Source: Christensenella sp. UBA1685 (GTDB lineage: Bacteria > Bacillota > Clostridia > Christensenellales > CAG-138). Taken from it: a stretch of 16,618 bases of DNA. Shown in pieces: positions 8,019-15,800 of the stretch. Position numbers and translations under genes: made by a program. Every line of letters begins with the position of its first letter. Position 1 is the first letter of the stretch. The notes under the pieces were generated by a model. It was not told the DNA's origin, did not search any database, and saw only the letters and a list, made by a program, of their open reading frames with translations. The stretch lies in NCBI GenBank assembly GCA_002320595.1, contig DCKB01000065.1:1-16618 (forward strand), written 5' to 3'.

Positions 8019-8102
8019 GGCATGGCGTGAGCCGTGCCGGGGGGATGCCGTGTCTTTGCGGGGCAAGGGCAAATCCAAAGCGATGCCGGGAGATTGCCCC
8101 GC
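8019..8102. repeat. Dispersed hairpin repeat plus long stem-loop between ortB and oraS
   Basis: GGCATGGC-GTGA-GCCGTGCC (8019-8038) with the tail to 8049 is a copy of the dispersed repeat. Next to it GCGGGGCAA (8058-8066) pairs perfectly with TTGCCCCGC (8094-8102). Together they fill most of the 148-base gap that separates the thiolase genes from the mutase genes. No T tract follows on the minus strand, so this is not a standard terminator; it could stabilise or process the transcript. Confidence 0.6.
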
Positions 8103-8118
8103 CCCCGCAAATCAAGCC

Positions 8119-9522
8119 TTACAGGTTCTTAAGCACGTTTTCAACAAACGCGCGGGAAGAATTCGTTTCCTCCATCAAATAGGCGATATCCGCTTCGGTC
8201 AGCGGGCCCTTGGCACGGGAAACCTGGCGGCGGATGAGGGACGTGCGCATATGGTCGATATCCACATCGCGCGCCTTAAGCAGGGAAGGATCGGCCGGGA
8301 ACACGATGTTCGTTCCGGGGATTTCCGTTTCCGGATCGCCGAAGAGCAGTTCGATGCCGTTCTGCCGCGCAAACGCCAGCTGCGGCTGAATGTGCTTGCC
8401 CGCGCCGGTGTATTCCGTTTCCTGCGCAACGATGATCTGATCCTCATCCAGCTCCTGCGCGAGGGCAAATGTCGCGGCAAGGCTCGTGTTGCCTGCGGGG
8501 CCCTTTTCCATGCCCTCAAGCGTGGCGAGCGCCTCGGTGATGTAGAACACTTCGCCCTGCTTTACGGTAACGTAGCGATCCATGTAGCGGATGGGGCGCG
8601 CTGCGCTGCGCGGCACATCGCTGTGGTCGGGGTCGATTGCATACGGCATGCCGAAGCCGGTGTGCGCGGTGGTGAAGGACTTGCGGTTGAACTGCGCGTC
8701 GCTTGCCATGCTGAGGCCCTTGAGGTCAACGGATGCCGCGACGACCTGTGCGTTGCACCCGGCCTTTCTGAGGCCGCGCGCGGTGCCGGTCAGGTTGCCG
8801 CCGCCGGCGTTTGCGCAGACGACCACATCCGGGTTGCGGCCATAGCGCTCCTTGAACTGGTGCCCAAGCTCCCAGCCGAGCGTTTCTACGCCGCCCACGC
8901 CGAAGGGGGAATACAGCGAAGCGTTGAAGTAGCCGGTTTCTTCAAGGAGCATGAGCACCTTGTAGAACAGCTCCGGGCCGACGGTGAGTTGGAGCACCTC
9001 CGCGCCGAGCGCTTCACACTTGCGGGCCTTTTCGATGATCTCAGGCTGGCCGCTTTGCCTGGAATCGTAGCATTCCTGCACGATGATGCAGCGGAGGCCC
9101 TGCATGGCCGCCTGGGAAGCCACGGCTGCGCCGTAGTTGCCGCTCGTTGCTGCGATGACGCCCTTGTAGCCCATCTTCTTTGCGTGGTATACGCTTGTGG
9201 CGGCGCGGCGCTCCTTAAAGCTGCCCGCGGGGTTCGCCGCTTCATCCTTGATGAAAATGCGCGCGCCCTTGCCGGGCTTTGCATACTTGCGGGCAAGCGC
9301 CGTCAGGTTATGAAGCTCGAAAATCGGGGTGTTGCCCACATTGTATTCGCGTTGGATGCGGATGTGGTCCTCCAGCGTATACCCGGTGCTGTTCATCAGC
9401 GCCTCATAATCGAAGGCGATGGAACCGGACTCAAAGCGGCTGTAATCGATGCCCATTGCCTTGTTGACAATCTCAGCCTTGCGGCCTGTGACCGCATCGT
9501 AGCTCTTATCCATGTTGTTCAT
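8119..9522 (-). CDS. ortB: 2-amino-4-oxopentanoate thiolase, beta (PLP) subunit
   Basis: The 467-residue protein is a fold-type II PLP enzyme of the threonine synthase/cysteine synthase class. It shows the PLP lysine K103 in NPAGSFKERRA, the substrate loop TSGNYG (126-131) and the glycine-rich phosphate-binding loop NAGGGN (238-243). With OrtA it cleaves 2-amino-4-oxopentanoate with CoA to alanine and acetyl-CoA, the last step of the oxidative ornithine pathway. Its ATG shares an ATGA overlap with the ortA stop, and GGAGGTG lies inside the end of ortA, so the two are probably translationally coupled. By sequence alone it could pass for a threonine-synthase-like protein; the neighbouring ortA and ord settle it. 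Confidence 0.92.
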   Translation of the reverse strand: MNNMDKSYDAVTGRKAEIVNKAMGIDYSRFESGSIAFDYEALMNSTGYTLEDHIRIQREYNVGNTPIFELHNLTALARKYAKPGKGARIFIKDEAANPAGSFKERRAATSVYHAKKMGYKGVIAATSGNYGAAVASQAAMQGLRCIIVQECYDSRQSGQPEIIEKARKCEALGAEVLQLTVGPELFYKVLMLLEETGYFNASLYSPFGVGGVETLGWELGHQFKERYGRNPDVVVCANAGGGNLTGTARGLRKAGCNAQVVAASVDLKGLSMASDAQFNRKSFTTAHTGFGMPYAIDPDHSDVPRSAARPIRYMDRYVTVKQGEVFYITEALATLEGMEKGPAGNTSLAATFALAQELDEDQIIVAQETEYTGAGKHIQPQLAFARQNGIELLFGDPETEIPGTNIVFPADPSLLKARDVDIDHMRTSLIRRQVSRAKGPLTEADIAYLMEETNSSRAFVENVLKNL

Positions 9523-9824
9523 GCTTCTTCACCTCCAAACAGGGCCTTGCGCAGGGATTCTTCCATCGTGAGGATCTCCGGCACGAATGTGCCGTAGTTC
9601 AGCGCATAGCAGGGGTTCACCTCAACGAGCGTGCCGCGCTCCTCGCGGCCGGTGGCGGTGCGGATGGTAACTTCGTCGCCGATCTCGGCGGCATCGTTTT
9701 GCAGATGACCTTTTGCCCACATTTCAAGCGGCATTTTTTTGGTATCCTCGGGCAGCTTGCCGGTGCGCTGTTCGGGCGTTAAGACGATGTTGTGAATGCG
9801 GACCCAGTCGTTTTTCTTTGCCAT
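9519..9824 (-). CDS. ortA: 2-amino-4-oxopentanoate thiolase, alpha subunit
   Basis: This 101-residue protein begins MAKKNDWVRIHNIVLTPEQR and has a basic N-terminal half and a small beta-rich middle (GDEVTIRTATGREERGTLVE). Length and position between ord and ortB match OrtA, the small partner required for the CoA-dependent thiolase reaction. I see no cofactor motif in it, as expected. An AGGAA site precedes ATG 9824. It is 40 bases downstream of ord and overlaps ortB by four bases. Recognition rests strongly on context because the protein is short. Confidence 0.88.
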   Translation of the reverse strand: MAKKNDWVRIHNIVLTPEQRTGKLPEDTKKMPLEMWAKGHLQNDAAEIGDEVTIRTATGREERGTLVEVNPCYALNYGTFVPEILTMEESLRKALFGGEEA

Positions 9825-9864
9825 AGCAGTTCCTTTCCGTCAATTGGTGATTGGCAATCGCGAT

Positions 9865-10911
9865 TTACTTTTCAATATAATCCCTGAAGTCGCCCATGAT
9901 GGCGCGCGGCACGGGGAGGTCAAGCATCGTCCTGAGGCCGGGGCGCGCGTTGATGACATGCGGGATCATGTTTACAATCATGGCAATGGTGCCGATGCCG
10001 CCGTCCACTTCCGGGTTGATGGCCATGTTGACCGCCGGGCTGCCCTTCAGTACGATATAGTCGCCGGTGTGGGTGCCTTCCATTTCGGGCTCGATCTGCT
10101 GCGGATGGATCATGTCGATCTTTGCAGCGCCGTCCACATAGCCCTGGCCGGTCATGTTCACGCCGGCCACATCGCCCGCCTTGGCAAAGCCGTAAGGGGA
10201 CTTGCGGTCCACGCTTGTAACGATGGGCTTCATCTGCTGCTCGAACTTGTCAACCTTCCAGCCGAGCGCCTCCGCGATCATGCCGACGGATTCCGCAAAG
10301 CCAACATGGCCCGCAAGCGTGCCGTCCGCAACGCCCCGCTCAAACGCTTCCACCGTAAGGCCAACGCCCTGCTCCTCCATCACGGCCGGGCCGAAGGGGG
10401 AGAGGCTGTTTACGCGGCGGCACTGCACGGATTCGACATCCGTCATGCAGCCTGTGAGGCAGATGGCAAGCAGGTCCATCATCAGGCCGGGGTTGATGCC
10501 CGTACCCAGGATGGAAACGCCGTTCGCCTTTGCAAGGCGATCCATTTCTGCGGCAAGCTCAGGCTGTTGAGCCTTCGGGTAGCTCATTTCCTCCGCGGAG
10601 GTGATGACGTTCACGCCCTTTTCCACAACGAGCTTGATCTTCGGGAACACCTTTGCGGTAAAGGAATCCGTTGCGATGATGCAGACGTCGCACTTTTCCT
10701 TTGAAACGACCGCCTCAATGTCCGGTGAAACGAGCACGTCCGCCCGTTCGCCGCGCTCTACGCCAAGCACTTCAAAGATGCTTTTCCCTACGCGTGCGGG
10801 GTGAATGTCGCACACGCCCGTGATGTCCACGCCCTTTTTGCGCAGCAACACCTTCGCGACGCCGCTGCCCATAGCGCCGAATCCCCAAATTGCAACCTTG
10901 ATGTTTTCCAT
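9865..10911 (-). CDS. ord: 2,4-diaminopentanoate dehydrogenase
   Basis: The 348-residue protein opens with a Rossmann fold: strand VAIWGFGAMGSG with GFGAMG at 10-15, and an acidic turn VCDIHPARVGK near the end of the second strand. It belongs to the dihydrodipicolinate reductase/diaminopimelate dehydrogenase-like group. It oxidatively deaminates 2,4-diaminopentanoate to 2-amino-4-oxopentanoate using NAD(P)+, releasing ammonia and giving the reducing equivalents that ornithine-fermenting bacteria dispose of in a reductive branch. The length is normal. It is the first gene of the operon; GGAGG lies eight bases before the ATG, and the divergent LysR gene starts 149 bases away. I cannot tell NAD from NADP preference. 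Confidence 0.92.
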   Translation of the reverse strand: MENIKVAIWGFGAMGSGVAKVLLRKKGVDITGVCDIHPARVGKSIFEVLGVERGERADVLVSPDIEAVVSKEKCDVCIIATDSFTAKVFPKIKLVVEKGVNVITSAEEMSYPKAQQPELAAEMDRLAKANGVSILGTGINPGLMMDLLAICLTGCMTDVESVQCRRVNSLSPFGPAVMEEQGVGLTVEAFERGVADGTLAGHVGFAESVGMIAEALGWKVDKFEQQMKPIVTSVDRKSPYGFAKAGDVAGVNMTGQGYVDGAAKIDMIHPQQIEPEMEGTHTGDYIVLKGSPAVNMAINPEVDGGIGTIAMIVNMIPHVINARPGLRTMLDLPVPRAIMGDFRDYIEK

Positions 10912-10982
10912 ACTGCTTCCTCCGCTTTTTTGTTTGCTGTTTTATACTGAAAAATCTGACATTGCATAACTGTTTATTCTAT

Positions 10983-11031
10983 TGTATAATGCAAAAAAAC
11001 ATTACTCAAACGAATGTTTTTTATATTATAC
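10983..11031. promoter_or_regulatory. Divergent ord/lysR promoter region with a perfect operator-like palindrome
   Basis: AAAAAACATT (10994-11003) and AATGTTTTTT (11013-11022) form a perfect 10-bp inverted repeat with a nine-base centre. Its core fits the LysR T-N11-A rule (ATT-N9-AAT). GTATAAT (10984-10990) and ATTATAC (11025-11031) flank it almost symmetrically and are candidate -10 regions for ord (minus strand) and lysR (plus strand). Neither has a good -35 at the right distance, as expected for activator-dependent promoters. The obvious binder is the adjacent LysR protein. Confidence 0.65.
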
Positions 11032-11060
11032 ATGAATAAACGGAATGCAAGGAGGGCGGA

Positions 11061-11942
11061 ATGAGCTTTCAGAAATATGTTGCGTTTCTTAAAACCGTGG
11101 AGCTCGGAAGCATCAGCCTTGCGGCGGAGCAGATGGGGTACACGCAATCCGCCGTAAGCCGTATGATCCTGGATTTGGAAAAGGAATGGGGGATGGAGCT
11201 GCTGCACCGCAGCCGCGCGGGCATTGCGCTCAGCTCGGTTGGGGAGCATCTGCTGCCGGCGATTCGTTCCATCGTTGCGGACTGCGAGGAACTGAAATTC
11301 GCGGTGAATGAACTGCATGGCCTACATACGGGCCTTGTGCGCGTCGGCACGTTTACGAGCGTCGCCAACATGTGGATTCCATCGCTGCTGGTTTCCTTTC
11401 AGAAGCTGTATCCCGGCATTGAGTTTACCTTGATGAACAGCGAGAACTATTCGGAAATTGAGGATTGGATCCAGCATGGCAAGGTGGATTGCGGGTTTGT
11501 GAATCTGCCTACAGTCACGGACCTGCAGGTCAGCTTCCTGCGCCGCGATACGCTCATCGCGGTGCTCCCGCCGGAACACCCCATGGCGCAAAGCCCCGTG
11601 TTCCCGATTGCAAGGCTGCAGGACGAACTTTTCATCAAGCTCAAGGAGGATACGGACAACGAGCTTTCGCGCTTCCTTGGCAATCTGGCGCGGCCGCCCA
11701 AGGTGCGTTACGAGGTGAACAGCGACCACATGATTCTTTCCATGGTGGAATGCGGGCTTGGCATCAGCGTGATGCACTCGCTTCTTGCGGATATGGACCG
11801 CTACAATGTGGTGTGGAAAAAATTTGATTTGCAGCAGCACCGGGATATCGGCATTGCAACGGCAAAACAGGCCAAGCTTTCAAGCGCAGTGAAGCTTTTT
11901 GTTGCGCATGTGCGGGAACAGATCGGGCCAATGAGCAATTGA
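11061..11942 (+). CDS. LysR-family transcriptional regulator of the ornithine cluster
   Basis: The 293-residue protein has an N-terminal winged helix-turn-helix (about 1-60; SLAAEQMGYTQSAVSRMI is the recognition segment) and a periplasmic-binding-protein-like effector domain from about residue 90 (LVRVGTFTSVANMWIPSLL). These proteins usually bind beside their own gene and control a divergent operon in response to a small molecule, here plausibly ornithine or a pathway intermediate. AGGAGGG precedes the ATG. The gene is divergent from ord across a 149-base region holding a palindrome that fits its family's binding rule. Family is certain; target is inferred from position. Confidence 0.92.
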   Translation: MSFQKYVAFLKTVELGSISLAAEQMGYTQSAVSRMILDLEKEWGMELLHRSRAGIALSSVGEHLLPAIRSIVADCEELKFAVNELHGLHTGLVRVGTFTSVANMWIPSLLVSFQKLYPGIEFTLMNSENYSEIEDWIQHGKVDCGFVNLPTVTDLQVSFLRRDTLIAVLPPEHPMAQSPVFPIARLQDELFIKLKEDTDNELSRFLGNLARPPKVRYEVNSDHMILSMVECGLGISVMHSLLADMDRYNVVWKKFDLQQHRDIGIATAKQAKLSSAVKLFVAHVREQIGPMSN

Positions 11943-12009
11943 TCATTGACAATGGATAAGGAACAATGGACAATTATGGCAGCGGCGTGAGCCACTGCCG
12001 GAGGATTGT
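11936..12009. repeat. AT-rich CAATTG-type repeat followed by dispersed hairpin repeat
   Basis: From the end of lysR runs a degenerate series of CAATTG/CATTGAC/CAATGGA words (11936-11975), then GGCAGCGGC-GTGA-GCCACTGCC (11978-11999; eight of nine pairs match) and the GGAGGATTG tail. The same two-part arrangement occurs at the edge of the 5074-5325 element. It extends into the last codons of lysR. The remaining bases to 12102 hold the ribosome site of the next gene and no clear terminator for lysR. Confidence 0.55.
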
Positions 12010-12102
12010 TCTTAGCTTCGCAAAAATATGGCAATCTGCCGCTTTGCAGCGTGAGCGTGCCAAATAAAATGCAATAGCAAACAGAGACAGGGGGAAAACA
12101 GG

Positions 12103-12525
12103 ATGGAACAAATGCTTAGCACAAACCAGGCGGAGGAACTGAGCGCGATTCGCCAAAGCTGCAAGGCGCGTCAGCGGTATGCGCAAATTCAAATGATTGC
12201 GCTTGTGGCCATGGCTGCTGTTGTGATCGCATTTGTGCTTCTGCTCATGCCGCGGGCAAGCGCCGCGCTTGCGCAGGTGGATGCCGTAGTGGGGGAGCTT
12301 GCTTCGGTGGACTTTGCGGGTATGGCAGAGCGGGTGGATGCGCTTGTTGCGCAAAGCAGCGCCAGCATGGAGGAGGCCATGGAGGGGCTGGATACAGGCC
12401 TTGCCGATTTGTACCGTGCACTCGCCGTGCTGGAGGGTGTGGATCTTCAAAGCCTGAATGAGAGCATTGCTTCGCTTTCGGCTATTCTGGAACCGCTTGC
12501 CCGGCTTTTCGGGGGGGAAGCGTAA
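12103..12525 (+). CDS. Small single-span membrane protein with coiled-coil-like tail, unknown function
   Basis: I do not recognise this 140-residue protein. It has a short basic N-terminus containing CKARQRYAQ, one hydrophobic segment at about 30-49 (MIALVAMAAVVIAFVLLLMP) and an acidic, heptad-like helical remainder rich in Ala, Leu, Val and Glu (for example AQVDAVVGELASVDFAGMAE). The positive-inside rule places the tail outside the membrane. Such architecture resembles the membrane and linker portion of chemoreceptors or methyl-accepting proteins, but no signalling domain follows. The start has GGGGGAAAACAGG just upstream. It follows lysR by 160 bases of repeat sequence and ends at a strong terminator, so it may be its own unit or a read-through partner of lysR. 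Confidence 0.7.
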   Translation: MEQMLSTNQAEELSAIRQSCKARQRYAQIQMIALVAMAAVVIAFVLLLMPRASAALAQVDAVVGELASVDFAGMAERVDALVAQSSASMEEAMEGLDTGLADLYRALAVLEGVDLQSLNESIASLSAILEPLARLFGGEA

Positions 12526-12576
12526 AACTCTTCCTTATTAAAATAAATAATGCGTCGGCATAAGTTGCACAGGGTT

Positions 12577-12605
12577 ACGGCTCCCAATTTTTGGGAGCCG
12601 TTTTT
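12577..12605 (+). terminator. Strong rho-independent terminator
   Basis: ACGGCTCCCAA (12577-12587) and TTGGGAGCCGT (12591-12601) form a perfect 11-bp stem with a TTT loop, followed by TTTT. It lies about 50 bases after the stop of the small membrane protein gene and isolates the surface-protein gene from upstream transcription. Confidence 0.92.
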
Positions 12606-12671
12606 ATAAAAATTTTGGCCGCTTTTTTTCTGAAAAGGGCGTTTTGCAACCAAAATGTAATCTTCCGCCGC

Positions 12672-12811
12672 TATAATAACAATAAAGAGGGGGGATTCTG
12701 TGCGTGCACGCGGCGTGCAAAGCACATGATCAACAAAAACGGGAACCGCGGGCCTTCGGGCCGTATGCGCGGAAACGGAACTTATGGAAGAGGACGGAAA
12801 GGAGAAATCGT
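12672..12811 (+). promoter_or_regulatory. Promoter-like -10 and structured leader of the surface-protein gene
   Basis: A perfect TATAAT occurs at 12672-12677. The base-perfect TTGCAA at 12644 is 22 bases away, too far for a normal -35, and the 17-base position reads ACCAAA. If transcription starts just after, the leader is about 125 bases and contains a two-part stem: TGTGC (12699-12703) with GCACA (12722-12726), enclosing GCACG (12706-12710) with CGTGC (12714-12718). AAAGGAG (12798-12804) is the ribosome site for ATG 12812. Confidence 0.4.
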
Positions 12812-15800
12812 ATGAACCAATTCAAAAAACCGCTTGCAATGCTGTTGGCGCTTGTCATGCTTTGCGGCGCGTTCCTCAGCGACGGCAAACTTGCGTTTGC
12901 TGAGGGGGACCCTGAACCGACGGTCATCGACGTGACCGAAGGCGAAACGCCGGGTGAAACGACGGCGGGCGACGTTCGGGAGGAGGGCGCCCCGGCAGGT
13001 GACCAAACGCCGGAGCCTACACAGGAGCCTGCACCGGAATACACCGTTACGTTCGTGGTAGGAGAGGCCAGCTTCCCGGTGACGGTCGCCGAAAACGCGG
13101 ATGCCGCAGTCCCGGAAGAAGCGAAGACGGCAATCGAGGTCTACGAAACCAACAACAATAAGAAGTTTGTCGGCTGGGACAAGGGCTTCACCTCCATTGT
13201 CGCAGACACGGAGGTAACGGCGCAGTTCGCAACCGCGACGGCAACGCTTACCATTCATTATGTGGACGATGTGGACGGCAGCGGCAAGCCGCTCCGCGCT
13301 TCGTATGAAGCGGTGCTTGCCATTGGCGCAGAATACAGCGTAGCTTCCCCTGAAATTCAGGGATACGTGGTGGAATCGGGCAAGGAAACCGTTTCCGGCA
13401 CAATGGCGGCCGGCGGCGTTACTGTTACCGTCAAATATTCCGTAACGGACGCGAAGTATACGGTGCAACACTACGTCGAGCAGATCGACGGCAGCTTCAT
13501 CAAGGAAGCAGAAGAGACTTTCAGCGCGCAGACGGGCACGACTGTGACCGCGGTTGCAAAGTCCTATGAAGGCTGCACCGCGCCGAGCCCCATGCCGAGC
13601 GCTATGGTTGCGGCGGAGGGTACGGTGATCGCGGTGTATTACACCCGCAACACCTACACCGTTTCGTTCGACGCGAACGGCGGCAGCTATGTGAGCTCCA
13701 TCTTCGATGTGAAGCACGGCGCGCAGGTCGCCGCACCCGCGGCGCCCACGCGTGCAGGGTATACGTTTGCAGGCTGGCTGAACGGCGAAACCGCGTTTGA
13801 CTTCATCAACACGCCCGTTACCGGCAACCTCGCGCTTACCGCGAAGTGGGAGCCGAAGCAAATCAGTTATACTGTGATCCATTGGCAGGAAAATGCGGAT
13901 GACAACGGCTATTCGTTTGAAGCGAGTGAACAGAAGCAGGGCACTACCGGCAGTGAGACGAATGCGGTTGCCAGGAACTATACGGGATTCACAGCGCAGC
14001 CCATCACCCAGCTCTCCATTGCGGGCGACGGTTCCACGATTGTGAACGTGTATTATAAGCGCAACGTTTACGATGTGAAGTTCTACCAGTATGAGAGCGG
14101 CGGGTTTTCTGGCACGTGGAATGAAATGACAGGCCTGCGCATCACCGCAAAATATGGTGCGAACATCAGCAGCCAGTGGCCGTCTGCAACTTCAAAGATT
14201 TGGGGTACGACGAAAGGCAGGAATGGTGGTTCTGCCCCGTATCAGTCCGGCATCGACACCATGCCGCTTAACGGAGCCTCTTTCTACTATGTCAATCAAA
14301 ACGGCAGGTATACCATGAACCTCTATTATTACACGGAGGTTCTGGAGGGAGAAACCGGCACGGCTGTGTATGGTGGAAAACAGTATGTCCTTCACCATAC
14401 GGATAGCTTTAAGTCAGGTAATACGGAGTGGCATACGACGAAGGAAGATCATTACGCGATCACCGGCTTCACCTATACGAACAACCTGCCGGACGGTTCG
14501 AGGTTTACGAAAGTAAATAACACAACCTACTCCGTCACCTTCTACTATGACCGCAACGATTACAACATCGTGTTCATGAACAAGGGCAAGCAGGAGGAGA
14601 CTATTGAGAAGCAGTATGGCGCGGATATCAGCGGCGTGAGCTGCACGCCCACGCGCCCTGAGGGCATCCCAGAGAACTACACATTCGCCGGCTGGTACGA
14701 TAACGAACTCGGCGTGGGCGACACCATCGTGTTCTCCGGAACCATGCCCGCCAACAACATCGTGGTCTACGCAAAGTGGGCTGCACCGGTGTTCACCGCC
14801 ACGTTTGAGTATCAGGTAACGATCGGCGGCCAAACGCATACCGTACAGACGGATATTTCTTACGGCAGCACCATCAGCGCGCCTGTTGTCACGCACCCGG
14901 AAGGCTACCCGCTGGAGGGTTGGTATACCGATGCAACATACACGAACCGCTTTGACTTCAGCACGCCGGTCACAAAGAATATCACCCTGTACGCCAAGTG
15001 GCATACGACACAAACCTACGGTTATACCGTTAAGTATGTGGATGCAAACGGCACGGAGATTGCGGAAACTGAGTCCTTCACCGGCACGCCGAACACAACC
15101 GTCATCGCACAGGCCAAGGAAATTGCCGGCTACGAGCTCAACGATGCACAAAGTAAGAGCGTGCTGCTTGATGCGGACAACAAAGAGATCGTATTTAAGT
15201 ACAGGTACATCGGCACATACAGCTACACCGTGCAGTACCTGCTTGAAGGCACTACAACGAAGGTGTCCCCGGATAAGGTTGTGCCGAATGTCAGCAGCCG
15301 CACCGTCACCGAAAACGCGAAGTATGTGAACGGCTACGTGCTGATTTCGGATACCCCGCAGACGATCACCCTTTCTTCGGATGCATCAGAGAATGTCATC
15401 ACGTTCTATTATAGGGCGCTTGGTGAACAGACCATGATCCGCTACTGGGTCAAGCACGTGATCGACAATGGGGACGGCACCACCACCCTGCGCGCCATTG
15501 AAATGAAGAGCGAAACCGTGGCTAAGGGTCAGTCCGTCACCGTTGAGGAGAAGGATGTTGAGAAGAAAGCGTTTGAAGGGTACAAGTATGGAAGTGCTGA
15601 TAAGCTTCCTTCCGAATTCACGGATAACAGCAGCAGCAACATCATCACCCTTTATTATGTGAAGGACGAAACCCAGACTAAGACGCTTTCCTACACCGTG
15701 GAGCATTATCTGGATAATGCGCTCCAAACGGCTGACACCATGACCGTTGAGGAAAAAGTTTGGGTGCTCGACCCCGCCACAACGCTTACCGTCACACAAG

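Noticed and set aside
7969..9597. A 542-codon open frame opposite ortB and oraS
   Set aside because: Antisense shadow of ortB with a start inside an intergenic repeat; no motif or ribosome site.
12726..12815. A 29-codon Gly/Arg-rich leader frame whose stop overlaps the surface-protein ATG as ATGA
   Set aside because: It has no ribosome site and starts inside a predicted stem. The overlap is suggestive of coupling but can arise by chance; conservation in relatives would be needed.
12782..13882. A 366-codon minus-strand frame opposite the start of the surface-protein gene
   Set aside because: The plus-strand frame has a ribosome site, signal peptide and repeat modules; the antisense frame is Arg/Cys/His rich and featureless.
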